From: Seriola aureovittata
Taxonomy: Eukaryota; Chordata; Actinopteri; Carangiformes; Carangidae
Assembly: GCF_021018895.1 (NCBI RefSeq)
Contig: NC_079387.1
Location: 3,101,083-3,165,082 of the forward strand
DNA length: 64,000 nucleotides
Direction of reading: 5' to 3'
Shown here: piece after piece, positions 12,201 to 23,293 of the stretch
Layout: each line of letters starts with the position of its first letter
How positions within the stretch are numbered: position 1 is the first letter of the stretch
The notes under the pieces: model-generated
The model's database searches: none
Told to the model about the DNA's origin: nothing
The model's input: the letters and a program-made list of their open reading frames with translations, nothing else
Translations under genes and position numbers: made by a program

Positions 12201-15200
12201 TGCATTAATTGGCCATAAAACATAATCTGATCCACATCAAAGTCACAAGTGTAGACAAACACAATGTGCTTCAGCTAATAACACACAAGCAATTATTATC
12301 TTTTGTGTCTTTACTGAACCACGCCCAGTTAAACATTCACAGTGCCGGTGGATGTTCAACCTCCTTTTGGCAACAACAACCTTTGTGAGGTCTTCCAGTA
12401 GCTGCTGATCAGACCTGCACAATGTTCAGGAGGAACAATTCAGCTGCTTCAGCTCAGACATATTCACAGGATGTCTGGTGTGAATGACTCTCTGAGGTCA
12501 TTCTCTACTGGGCTCAGGTCTGGGCTCTGACCGGGCCACTCCAACAGGTGGATTTTCTCTGTTTGAAGTCATTCTGTTGTAGATTTACTGCTGCATCACC
12601 AAACTCGTCCTGAGCTCCAGCAGGTGGACAGCCACCCTGAAATGATCCAGTAAGCAACCTCGATAAACTTGGGAATTCATTTTCTCCTCGATGATGTGGA
12701 GCTGTCCGGGCCCAGAGGTTTGCAAAGCCGCAAATCATGATGTTTTCATGTTGGTATGCAGAGCCCTTTTTTTTTTTTTTTTCACAGCATGCATAGCGCT
12801 GTGTGTTCTTCCCAAACAATTCAACCTTATCTCATCAGTCTATTAAACATTTCCCAGTAGTGTTGTGGAGAGTCAGGCTGCTCTTTGGCAAACTTCAGAG
12901 GCGCAGTGATTTTTTTGGAGCGCAGCGGCTTCCTCCACGGTGTTCATGGCACCGTGATTTGCATATGGTAGACTCATGAACAGAGATGTTAACCAGCTCC
13001 AATGATTCCTTTGAGCTGTTACTCTGAGCTTCTTTGTTACGTCACTGATTATTCTGCATTGTGTCTCCGGAGTCATTTGAGCTGGACGCCCACTTTTCCA
13101 GAGAGTAGCCACAGAACTAAATCAGCTCCATTTACACACAGTTGGTGATGACTCTGTAACCCAGCTTTATGCAAATCAACTATGCCGGCTCTAAGCGCTA
13201 ACCCACACCTCTAATCTGGTTTCACTGACTCCGGGTTTGATAACCCCCGACTCCAGTTAGCTTTTGTGGATGTCATTAGCCGAGAGTTCACATACTTTCC
13301 CCAACCTACACTGCGAATGTTTGAATGACGTGTTCGATATGGACAAAAACAACACGATGATTTGTGTGTTATTAGTGAAAATAGATTGTGTTTGTTCATC
13401 ATCCTCATTCAAATGTAACTTAGGCCACATTTTAAGACATAAATGCAGGTAACTTTTTCTTGTCGCTACATCTGATCTAACCCAAGATCACACAAAGACA
13501 TCAGAGCAGCTTTGGTTTGACTCTTGGTAAGTAGGAACAGAATTCACCCAAAATTGAACTATCCCTTTAAATCTAGGAATGTAGAAAGAGGTAAAAATGA
13601 AAAGAAAAAAACTACATCTCCTCAGTAAACCTCTTAACACGCCTCTGAAGTGTGAAATAGGTCATGTGCCACTTAAGACATTCATGAAAGGCACCGCATA
13701 GAGTAGCCGCAGTCCATCATCCATTACAAGGCCTGGTGGGACTGTTTTCCTAGAAACACAAACTCAGCAGAGTGCAGATGTGTTTACCTTCCAGGCTCTC
13801 TGGCCCGCAACAGTCATCTACCAAGCAGGCTTTGGACAGGCTCGGGCACGTACGTACACACCGTTGGCACCCACGGCCAGGCAACTCGCTGACTACCGGC
13901 ACTGCTGGGTGTGAACTCTGTGGGACCTAAACTAGCCATTCCTCAGCCGTCCTGCAGCGTCACCAGCAAGTTAAAGTTTTTCATTGCTCAACATCCCAGA
14001 ATGCACAGATATTCATTATTCACGTTAATGACTCGGGCGATCCCCTGAGCTTCCCTCTAGTGTCACCCATCAGCTGAACAGTGGGTGTGAGAATGAGCAT
14101 GGGGTCTATAGACAACCTGAAGATTGTTTGTCTTCACCTACACATCTCCCTCCGTTATTATAGGAAAGAACAGCCGAGTGCAATTTAATATAATGTCTGG
14201 AAACATTCAAATATATCAAATATAAGGTTTTTTTATTTTATTTCGCCATCTTCAAGGATTGAATAACAGCGATATAGATCTTCCCTTTTTTTTTTTTGTC
14301 CCTCTCCCCTGCAGCGCCCTGTGTCCCCTTCCCCTCCAGTGTCAGTAGCATTTCAGACAGTGTTTGTATTGTCTTAAATCACCCTTGACCAAAAAGGAGG
14401 GTGGGAAGTTATTCTGGATCTCAATAGGCACGAGGAGATTCTTGGCACGGGTACATGTGAAGTTGACGCCTTGGGGGGAGATGGCACAAATGCCCCTGTT
14501 TTTTGGAGAAGCCTGGGGTGGGGAGGGGGATTATCTCGGAGCTATTTCAGTCCTGCGGGCTCCGTCTGGACGCCCCCGCAGGTACACAGGAATGCCCCTT
14601 GTTAGCTAACAATGTTATTTCAGCGACCAGATGGCACAGGAGGTTTTTTTTTCCCCTTTTCTTTCCACCTCATTTTTTCCTCTCTATAACGACTTTTATA
14701 ACAGTACTGATAGAACAAAAGGTTTGTATCAGGTTTTCCCTTCTCATTGTCTGGATAGGTTTGGGCGACACTAACACAAAAAATAAAAAAATAAAGGGTT
14801 GTTTAAGGAATTAATACCCAATTAACAGGATCTCATCATGAAGAATGGGCCTCGTATCACGTATCACTTTTTCTCATTCAGGTGACATTCAACCAAAAAC
14901 GGGCTCTGTGTGGGCTCCATCGAGCAACTTGCTCCCTTTTCAAGGTCATATATGGTACGATCCCAGTCAAAACATCTAAACGCCCATCCAATCTGATTAG
15001 AGGAACCTTTATTTGGGTCCAGGTTTCTGTGGGAACAGAATATCAAGTGATACTGTGCATAAACAGAGAGGGTGGTGGGAAAACTAGTGCGTGTTAGTTT
15101 TGAATAGGGAGAGATTTCAAATATGGACATTTCAGCTGGAAATTAATGAAACATGGAATCTTTTTGTTATTAGTAAAAGTCTGAAATTGTAATAAAAATA

Positions 15201-18200
15201 TACTTTTTGAGATTTTATCTTTATGATATCGTTAACATCTCGGAATTTACCATTGTAATCAATTCTTGGGTTCATACCAGACCCGGGAGTACCTCCTTTC
15301 ATCCTCCTGGTGATGTCGCTTTGAAATTTAAGATCTTCTATTAAACCTGATCTGCAATTGACAACAGTCATCCCTGGCTCATCACTATCGAGTCTCATCT
15401 GACGGAATCCATCCCAGGATATATATATATTCCATGAATACTTGTAAATGTCTGATACAGATACTGAAACCAAAACTAGAGAGGGCTCAGCGGAGAAAGA
15501 TGTACCAACGTGTTGCCCTTCAGTTCGTCTGATATTGTAACATGTCTCAGTGGCTTTGGTTTAAAAGCTTAAACGTTCTCTCTATTCATTTATTTTTAGA
15601 TACGAACATGAATTGAGATACCTCTGGCACCGAACTGAGACTTTACTTGAAGTGGTAGGGCTGTACATGCCAATATAATTCCTTCAGGTTATATTAATGA
15701 AAGCAGACTTGCCTGCAGTGTAACACATGCAGACAATCACTCATGCAGCACACACAAACAAACAGATCGGGGATGCTAAAGGCACAAGGGGAGGAAATAA
15801 GAGCGCACAGGATTTGGTTTTGGTCTTATTCGGCTTAACTGAGTGCAATGCATGTTTCCAATTCAGATGATCAGCTGAAATCAGTGGATCCACATGTCTG
15901 CGTGGCCCCATGCATAATTTGAAGGTTCGTCCGGGCATCCACAGAAACAACACAGGCTATTTGCTGAATTAGTGTCACAGCGACATCTCCTGTAACTCTG
16001 TCTCCATGGCTTCAATTAAAACAGATGTTTACAACCATGTCCTCAGAGATATAACCTTTTCTCGAGGTGCACCCAGAGATCTTTGAAATACTATTCAATA
16101 AATAAACCTCAAGTGAGTGCTGCAACAACCAATCTGCAATGATTTTACTCATCGTTTTAGTTGTCTTTTAAGCGAAAATGCCGAACATTTGCTCGTCCTA
16201 GCTTCACAATTGTGAGGATTTGATGCTTTTCTTTGTCATTTATGATTATAAACGGAGCATTTTTGAGTTTTTAGACTGTAGGTGGAACAAAACAAGGCTC
16301 TGCAGACATCAGCTTGGACTGTCAAACATCTTACTGACGATTTTGAATCTATTGCTAGTGTTTTTTCAGAGTGGCCTGAGCCTAAAAACATCCTGCTGAG
16401 CCAAATGTGACATTTCGAAATACTGAAAGTCATTTCATGAAGCAATATCTGTTCATTAATCATAAATTACTAATATGCTGCAATTAGTTGCTTCGATAGG
16501 TTAAAAATTCCCTGTGGTCTCGGCCAGAACAGAAAACGAGCCACTACGGTGCCAGAACATTTCATCCGATCAACATGTCATCATTAAGAACAGACAAAAA
16601 CCTAAAATTCATTGCTGCACTTTATTTCCTTTGCTTTTTTGGATTCATGTTTTAAAGGCACTGAGGTATTTTTATATCTATTCAAACAAGAAAGGAACTG
16701 CAGTATAGTTTTTTTCATACGTGACGTCTCGTACTGAGCCTGTGCAAATGGTTTGAGTTCTTCTCCTCCTCATGTTTGCATCGCCCGTTCGCTCTTCCCT
16801 CCTATGACTGATTTGTTCCCACAAAAAGGATCCTCTACTCCTCTCTCTAACTTCCTCCAGGTCTCTTACATGATCGCTTCAGGGTCGAAGGATTATTAGC
16901 TATGACCTTTGACCTCTTTGCGGTTAGCTGCAGCGCCGTTGCAGGACGCATCAGATCAGAGATTCGACTGTTGCTGTCAGTGCAGCTCTGGATAATCCAG
17001 ATCAGATCAATTCTTGCTCTGTAAAATCTGGATGAATGTCACCCCTGACAGGATATAGGGCCATTTCCTTGGTGTTCCTTGTTAGAGGTATACAGGGTAA
17101 ATTGAGGGAGTGGAATAAAATAAACCAGAAAAACAAGATGTTGAGGGTTGTAAACATCCAAATAAAGCAACTGCAGTATTTCATCCTTTGATTCTTTGCC
17201 CACGGGTGTCAAATCAGCTTAAGAGTCACCGCTCCCCCAGCTCGGCTAAATACAACCAATTCATTATTGTATTATAATCAGCCTTTTTCTCTAATTTACA
17301 GATTAATTCCTGGAACAAAGGAGATGCAGCGATAGTGCCCAGAACGTTAAAGTTTGCTCTCAATCTTCCAAAAGAGCCTGTGAGCTGATTTCTATCAGGG
17401 ATTTCATTACTTCCTCTTTTTTGCTGTGTATCTGAGAAGAATTTATTACAGGAAATCAAGTCAGTGGAGTCTCAAACTGGGCCAAATGAAAGCCGGAGAC
17501 TGACAGTAACCATCTGTAACACCAACAGTAAATTTATCAAGTCTTATTACACAAACTGAAAGGCGTAAGTAGAGCAGAATTTAACGGACAGCTTGTCGAC
17601 TTCTTCTGCAGCTGAAAATCTGTGCGTGAGTCCGCAGTTTTGACCAAAGAAGCAGAAAACTTTGAGGAACTTTCAGCTTCACTTTAATGAAAAATATCTT
17701 CGTCTTTCATTTTACGTCCTTGAGAGAGCTGCACACTTCACTTGGACCTCTCACCGTAACACTCTTTACCTCTGTCTTTGTCAGAAATCACTCTTCCATC
17801 TGCAGCAGCGAAGGCTTTTATCCAAAACAACTCCTCATTCAGCCTTTGGAGCCAATTTCTGAGCTTTTACTGTTTTCTTTTTTTTTTTTTTGATCACATC
17901 TAACCACATCTCAGAGCTTTCAACTTGCAAGCTGAAGCACAGCCTGACCCAAATGAGGAAAAAAAAAAAAAAAAAAATCTGCGATAACTAACAAATTGCC
18001 TCCCTGCAAGCAAGCCTTTACATGATGAGTTCATGTATTTTGTTCTGTTGTTTTGCTCTTACGTAACTCTGCACTCCCTGTTTTATTACTTGTCTGTTAT
18101 TGCTTGAGGAGGGCTACAGAAATAAACTTTGCTGCATAAGGTAACATAAATGTGGCATTAAGTCATTATCGTGGCTGATTATGAAATCATAAATGTGTCA

Positions 18201-19790
18201 TGAAGCTTCTGGCCTTTTGTCAGCACGCTGGAGAGTCCTTACAGAGAACAGGGTTACTCTGAATGCCGTCTCCGGTAGTTTCTCTACGTTCCAGGAGTTC
18301 AGTGCCAAAATAAACACGTGTCAGTCTGGAGGTAAACTCTGACAAAGCATGGATTTGGAAATGAGTAGAAATCACACCCCGGCTGGCTCCACTGGACCCT
18401 CATTGACTGTGTGCGTTTGCAGCCTCAAAATCAGCCAATTAATGAGGCTGTTTACTTTTCTTCTTCACTGTGACCTGTCTTTGTTTAAACACAAACCACA
18501 TGAGCCTTGCTGGCTCTGGGCCACATGAAGCTTCATTGTGACCCTCCTGCACATACATCCAACTCATTTTCCAGCTAAACAATCCACTTAACGTAGTCAC
18601 TGTCAACAGCACTTTACAGTTACTTCTGGTCAAAGCTTAAAGTCCACTTTTCCAATCAATGCAGCATTCCTCCTGCTGTCTCTCTCCGTTTCTTTCTCTC
18701 CACTCCCCTGTGGAAATGTCAACATCAATACTATGATGTTTTCTGTGTCCATCCCCGTGAGTACAACTTCTGGGAATTTTGCAGGCCACTACCTCTCTTC
18801 TCTGTTACACAGTTTTAAAGGCAGATTTTCTTTTTTCTTTTTTTTTTTATTGGTTGAGGGGGTGATATTGGGAAAGACTGGAGGGCCAGCTGTTTGGAGC
18901 ATAGCTGCAGTTAACTTGTTCCTTTTTGTTTCTCTCACCCCATGCACACAAGGATGATTCACAGCACTTTAAACAGGTCTATGCAGCACAGGGATTAACG
19001 GGAGTGTAAGAATACCTCATGCAACACGCATAAAATAGGTCATTACCCTACTTGAAGTTGAGAAATTGCACATCTCTGAAAGTGCTGGCAGTGCAAACTT
19101 CAAGATTATTTCAAGTTTGTAGGCAAATGGCTCCAAAGGGGGCTTATAACTATCAAATTAACGCGAAAAGGCTGTGGACATCAAAGCAAATCTGTATGTA
19201 ATGTCATAAAAATATCTTAAGAATATCATCCACTAGAACTTCAGCGTTGAGTAACAGTCTCTATTTTTCACAGATTTGGGCTCAGCCTTCGTGACAATGC
19301 AATATTTCTACACTATTCCTCAGGCTGCAGTCTAGACAGTGTCATTAAAAATTGATAGAAGAAAAGCAGGTTTCCAGTAAACTGACTGACCGCTGGTTTG
19401 CTCCCGGTGCTCCTGGCTGAAAGTGGTCGTCTCGGTGTCCACTTTGCGCCGGCACTGCCCCTGGCCCTGCACCAGTTGCTCCAGGGGAAGCTCCGAATCG
19501 GGCGTGGGGTAGCATCGGAGACCGGTGGAACACCTCGGGGTGTACACGCCGCACATCTCGCCCTCTTGCCGGGCGCACACGGGGCAGCACCCGCAGCCCG
19601 GTTCGCGCACTATCTCCGCGCAAGTCTCGGTGAGCTTTGGGCACAGCGCCTGGCGCTCCGCGGTGCAGCCCGGGCAGCGGAACACCATCTCGGCCAGGGA
19701 GGCGCCGGCGAAAGACGCGGAGAGGATCAGCAAGCTGCAGCCCACGTACGACAGCATCGTTATAGGCATGAGGTTTTTGGTCATTATCAT
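6275..19790 (-). CDS. igfbp2: Insulin-like growth factor-binding protein 2, complete four-exon gene
   Basis: Secreted IGF-binding protein. Exons in transcript order on the minus strand: 19790-19391, 8569-8388, 6937-6797, 6433-6275 (400, 182, 141, 159 bp; 293 residues plus TAG stop). Introns are GT-AG with phases 1, 0, 0; the 141-bp third exon equals the human size. The N-terminal domain has the 12 family cysteines (C39 to C113) with the GCGCCPVC motif at 65-72. The linker (exon 2) contains [11 protein letters not shown], typical of fish IGFBP-2. The thyroglobulin domain has six cysteines, CWCV at 253-256 and an RGD at 271-273 ([10 protein letters not shown]), the integrin-binding site also present in mammalian IGFBP-2. 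An upstream ATG (19790) and the twelfth-residue ATG (19755-19757, MLSYVGC) are both possible. The latter has A at -3 and directly precedes the hydrophobic signal peptide, so it is the likelier start, giving 282 residues. Confidence 0.95.
7273..7327. repeat. (CA)n microsatellite
   Basis: Two CA runs separated by single ATA interruptions, inside igfbp2 intron 2. A likely polymorphic marker. Confidence 0.95.
8031..8215 (+). repeat. Dispersed MITE-like repeat, copy 1 of a five-copy family
   Basis: Shows the landmarks CAGTTAATCAATTA, TTAAGTCATTTTATAAAGTA, AAAATGCC, ATGTGAATATTGGCTGG, TCTTAGTCTCCTATGACTGT and AAAC in the order of a repeat common in teleosts. It is related to the stretches at 16110-16495, 41925-42170, 56968-57045 and 63425-63605. 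Non-coding and degenerate. Confidence 0.5.
9330..9480 (+). mobile_element. Possible solo LTR or other transposon promoter
   Basis: A compact promoter-like block: ATTGG box (9337-9341), GCACCTGTGCCCCCTCC, a strong TATAAAAG (9402-9409), then a GC/CT-rich stretch resembling an R/U5 start. This order resembles LTRs of fish retroelements. I found no second LTR, no primer-binding site and no internal coding region, so it could also be an orphan promoter or a regulatory element. Confidence 0.3.
10360..10388 (+). other. G-quadruplex-prone tract
   Basis: Five G-runs of three to four bases separated by loops of one to five bases (GGG-TT-GGGG-TTTA-GGG-TTGAT-GGGG-A-GGG). The G-rich strand is the template strand of igfbp2 intron 1. 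It fits the standard quadruplex pattern; formation is an inference. Confidence 0.6.
11244..11328. repeat. (CA)n / CGCACATA compound microsatellite
   Basis: A CA run followed by irregular CGCACATA and CGCACAAA units. The apparent open frames across this stretch are low-complexity artefacts. Confidence 0.9.
12330..13130 (-). mobile_element. Decayed Tc1/mariner-type transposase (fossil)
   Basis: Read on the minus strand, this segment shows ordered fragments of a Tc1-like transposase. The first is a helix-turn-helix part with [12 protein letters not shown] and [10 protein letters not shown] (about 13090-12990). Next comes a VHEST-like remnant, then a piece resembling KFAKEHLDxPQxYW (about 12895-12850). 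After that are [11 protein letters not shown] and GSAYQHENI (12820-12735), a shifted SGPGxLxIIE-like stretch, and CWSGPVRAQ, which resembles the WPSQSPDLNP region. Frames change repeatedly, stops occur and the central glycine-rich part is deleted, so no functional enzyme can be made. A poly(T) run at 12766-12782 interrupts the former frame. It lies in igfbp2 intron 1 in the same orientation as the gene. Terminal inverted repeats were not resolved, so the limits are approximate. Identification is from remembered family motifs. Confidence 0.7.
13540..13571. repeat. Transposon-end-like motif
   Basis: AATTCACCCAAAATTGAACT followed by ATCCCTTTAA is the reverse complement of TTAAAGGGATAGTTCA..., which I recall as a terminal sequence of many fish non-autonomous DNA transposons. 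Only this end is recognisable. Confidence 0.4.
16110..16495 (+). repeat. Dispersed MITE-like repeat, copy 2
   Basis: Begins GCTGCAACAACCAATCTG and carries TCGTTTTAGTTGTCTTTTAA, GCGAAAATGCC, GAGGATTTGATGCTTTTCTT and TTTTTAGACTGTAGGTGGA in order. It ends with a TGCAATTAGTTGCTTCGATA tail, so it looks like a near-complete copy of the family. Same family as 8031-8215 and 63425-63605; non-coding. Confidence 0.55.
16903..16915 (-). promoter_or_regulatory. Perfect DR1 nuclear-receptor element
   Basis: TGACCT-T-TGACCT on the plus strand is two direct AGGTCA half-sites spaced by one base, the consensus for HNF4, PPAR/RXR and COUP-TF. It lies 2.5 kb downstream of igfbp2 exon 1, in intron 1, and is not obviously inside a repeat. 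Function is inferred. Confidence 0.4.
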
Positions 19791-20000
19791 GGGGCGATGG
19801 AAGGCAATCCCAAGTGAAAAAAAGGGGAAGAAATGTGCATGCGAACAGGTGAAGCCGGGGGCTGGGAGGTCTGCTGGGTCCTACAAATTCCCAGGTTTGC
19901 TCTCGGGGCCACATAAGGGTGTGAATTTGGGGGAAAAGGAGGACAGAGGATTCAGTTCAAATATTATCTTTTAGCTCTGTAAAAATGTTGGCAGAAAATT
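19791..20000 (-). promoter_or_regulatory. igfbp2: igfbp2 5' UTR / promoter region
   Basis: Sequence immediately upstream of the igfbp2 start. The first exon (19391-19790) is notably GC- and CpG-rich compared with its surroundings, as expected of a CpG-island promoter. No canonical TATA box was found in the 200 bp upstream; the transcription start cannot be placed by eye. Confidence 0.4.
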
Positions 20001-22032
20001 ACATAAAGAAAAGATTAAACTGTTACCATCTCCTTATTTTCTGCTTCAGTGGTTTTATATTACCCAGGATGAGAATAATGGTTTTAAAAGTTTGACTGAA
20101 TGCATTTGAAGTTGTGAGAATACTTGTACCAGCCCCTCTACTGACTGGAGATGAAGTGTTAATGACTTTTCTAGTTCCTAAAACTGGAAGGTAATGAGAA
20201 CAGATTGTAGATTTAGACACATATTAACAAAGACACTTCTCCTCACATATAATAAAGAGCAAAGCGTACAGTTGTGTAATATGTCACTGTTAGTCTCACT
20301 TTTATTCAAATCAGGATGAAATATTATTCATAATTAACACATCCTCCCCTTTACATGCATCAACCATTGTCAGAAAAATTTTAAATGTGTCACAGAATCG
20401 CAGTATGTGTTATAGGCATGCAGGGCCAGGGTTGTCTCTAAAGGGACAGTCACACAATTTATGGACATGAACAGATTTGTGCTTCTTGCTTGTCTGTGTG
20501 TTTTTTGGCTGCACTGAACTGATGTGAGCCCCATCAGGATCTCCTACTCCGCCTCTTTGACATGCTGTTTATTGAACTTTAACCCCCACCGATAATACCG
20601 TCATCATCATCACAAGATAAGAAAATATCATGAGGTGTTATTATCTTATTCATCTTTCTACTCTCTGGTTGACCCTTGACCTCTTCATGGCGATATCAAG
20701 GGGAAACAGAGCTTCCAAACAAATAGAAGTGCTTTCTCAAATGTAAAACAGCATTCATTAAAAAAGAGAAGAAGATGTGAAACTCAGAAACAGCACACTG
20801 AATTATAACTGCCTGGCTGGAGGACTCGGTATTACTATACATACTGTGGCTTGTTTGTTTCAATCAGCACAGCCTGCCCCAACTGCCAGAATGCATAAAT
20901 AAACAAACAAACAAACAAAAGGACTATGTGCAGAGCATTCCTTACATGGAAAGACCTCCCCACTGTGGCTGACATGTCCATTGACACTCAATTAAAAGTC
21001 ACCAGCTGCTACCAACTTATATGCCTGTGCACAGTAATGCTACTGTGCACGTATACAGCAATGTTTCCTATCGATCGGCGAGGCCAAGCCTTGAGGTGTC
21101 GTGCTTGCCCACCGAACAAGCTCCTATTAACCCCGTCCAGTGTGGTAGACTAATCGGTGTTTATCCAAGGGCCCAGAAATAGAAGTGGCATGTGTAACCT
21201 TACTCCGCAGATATAAATGCAGATTATTTTGTTTTGTGGGTGCCCCCTGATTTAATACTATTTGGCCCTATTCACGATCGGCATCCTACCTCACCTTAGG
21301 AGCGGAGGGAGGGAGAAAGGGGACATTTGAAGCTGTCTTGTATCTCAGGGGTGTGAGTCAGGAGGATGCCCAGAGGGCTGTTTGCACATAGAACCTCATA
21401 TGTCATTTTATGAAACCATGGATGGAAAAGAAGCAGGAGAGAAGGCCTGGCATTTTATAAATATGAGCCTGGGGGCGAGGATTTGTGTCTGGGATGGCCA
21501 CTAGCTAATAGGCCTAACAGGCCGCAGTATCTGCCCATGTGTGCAAAGTAATCCCCACCAAGGTCAGTTACTTAAATTCCTCCCCATGGAATTGTTAAGC
21601 AAACACAAACTCTGGATAAACTCTACATTGATAGAGGAAGGTATGGGATCACTGATGGGCTGAGGACACATACAGTGCATGTGCCTCAGTGAGTATACAG
21701 AGAGAGTTTTGTATGCAAGTGGTCATCTCCCTAATTACAGTACAGTAAGTCCCCAAAACTCTGCACGTCCTTTCAACCATATCATAACACTTTATTTTAT
21801 CCCCTATTTAGCATTTAGGCTATATGCAGTATATAAACACATATAAATACAAAACATATAAATAAGACACCAAAATAAGGACATTTTAAAGTGTTTATTA
21901 ATGTATTTAAAAACATTTACTACTCCTCTTATGAAGCATCAATAACTTGTGATACAAGATTTAATTGGTAATCAATAACACAGTATTACATAGCTGTAAT
22001 TATATGTAATAATATTAGATTTGATTACACAC

Positions 22033-22056
22033 ATAAATAATAATAATAATAATAAA
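22033..22056. repeat. (AAT)n microsatellite
   Basis: Seven to eight AAT/TAA trinucleotides in AT-rich intergenic DNA. Confidence 0.85.
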
Positions 22057-23206
22057 GAACTGTTCATGTACAAATATTTCACAGTCTGAAACGTGGCCAA
22101 TACACATGAAAACATATTGTTATATATGATGACTTCTCTAATCATTATCAGTTTTGGATGCCTCATTTAGCATATAAATGTGTAATATATGTGTGATGTA
22201 ATTCACACAGGCTGGTGCTGATAATACTGACAGGCTTGACCAAGAGGTAAACCACTGCCAACAATAAGTGTATGACTACAGACTGAAAAACACCTAAATA
22301 TCTAAGTGGAAACACCTTTCTAGATTTCACTTTCCGAGAAAGGCTCAGTCCAAAATAACTTCTCGGAATGAGCCAAATATGTTAGTCCTAATCGATGCAG
22401 CGGTGATATAAACCACTAACTAGGCAATTAATGTTTGTAACGCTACACTTCATCCAACTAATTTTGAGCTGCTAAGCCTCACAGCAGGCCGGCTGGAAGA
22501 CTGCTGCAACAATGGCAGCAGCCTGTTTAAAACTCAGAAAGACTGGAGTGTCCTTAAACCCTCTTTTACTTTGTGTTATAAGACTTAAGACATCACAGCT
22601 GTCTCAGAGTCCAAAATGCATATTCCTAAAGAAAGCAAAGTATAATATTACTGTACTGTTGGCTCGGTGCTATACTTATCAACTGATACGGGTCCCGAAA
22701 GACATCCTCATGTTCATTTTTCAGACTTTGATAATGAATGTGTGCACTGTTTAGTGTTTGGTTTTGATTATACTTGATTAAGGCTCTCTTTGCTTGGACT
22801 ACTGATTGGATAAGTAGAGCTAATGGGTAGGAGGGTTGGAAAAGTCATTTATCACCTGATTACTGGGCCTGTATAAAATGAAGGTATGCAAGTCACACTT
22901 ACAGCAACTAAACAGCTGGATTACGTGTTTATTCCATAACTAAAATGTTAGAAATTCGCAACATAACATGTTTTTGAGCAATTTGAGTATTCCGTGGTCT
23001 TTTTATTTGAACGTATTACTGCTTGAGAAGGAAGTCCTAAGTAAAACTAGTTTTCATACAACTGTGCATGAGCTTTAGCTGGTGCAATGTGCAACATCTC
23101 TCTGAATGGAAATGTTTACCAAATTACACTACATAAATCCTTACATGGAAATGTTTGCATCACAAGTCCCAAATGGAAAAATGCTTATGCATGTGTGTTT
23201 TTTATA

Positions 23207-23259
23207 TGTGTGTGTGTGTGTGTGTCTCTCTCTCTCTCTCTCTGTGTATGTGAGTGTGT

Positions 23260-23292
<33 letters not shown>

Positions 23293-23293
23293 T
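23207..23293. repeat. (TG)n(TC)n(TG)n compound microsatellite
   Basis: A TG run, a TC run of about nine units, then interrupted GTGA/TG repeats over nearly 90 bp. Confidence 0.95.

Larger units (their letters stand above)
8570..19390 (-). other. igfbp2: igfbp2 intron 1 (10.8 kb)
   Basis: Long first intron of igfbp2; long first introns often carry enhancers. Recognisable contents: a TATA-bearing promoter-like segment (9330-9480), a G-quadruplex-prone stretch (10360-10388), a CA microsatellite (11244-11328), a decayed Tc1/mariner transposase (12330-13130), a repeat end (13540-13571), a MITE-like repeat (16110-16495), a perfect nuclear-receptor DR1 site (16903-16915) and A/T runs near 17880 and 17960. 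Between these (13.6-16.1 kb and 17-19.3 kb) I see AT-rich sequence with no coding signal; conserved non-coding elements could be hidden there. Confidence 0.8.

Noticed and set aside
19345..19974. Long open frames overlapping igfbp2 exon 1 in other frames and on the plus strand
   Set aside because: Shadows caused by the GC-rich codon use of exon 1; the minus-strand IGFBP frame with 12 ordered cysteines and a correct splice donor explains the sequence.
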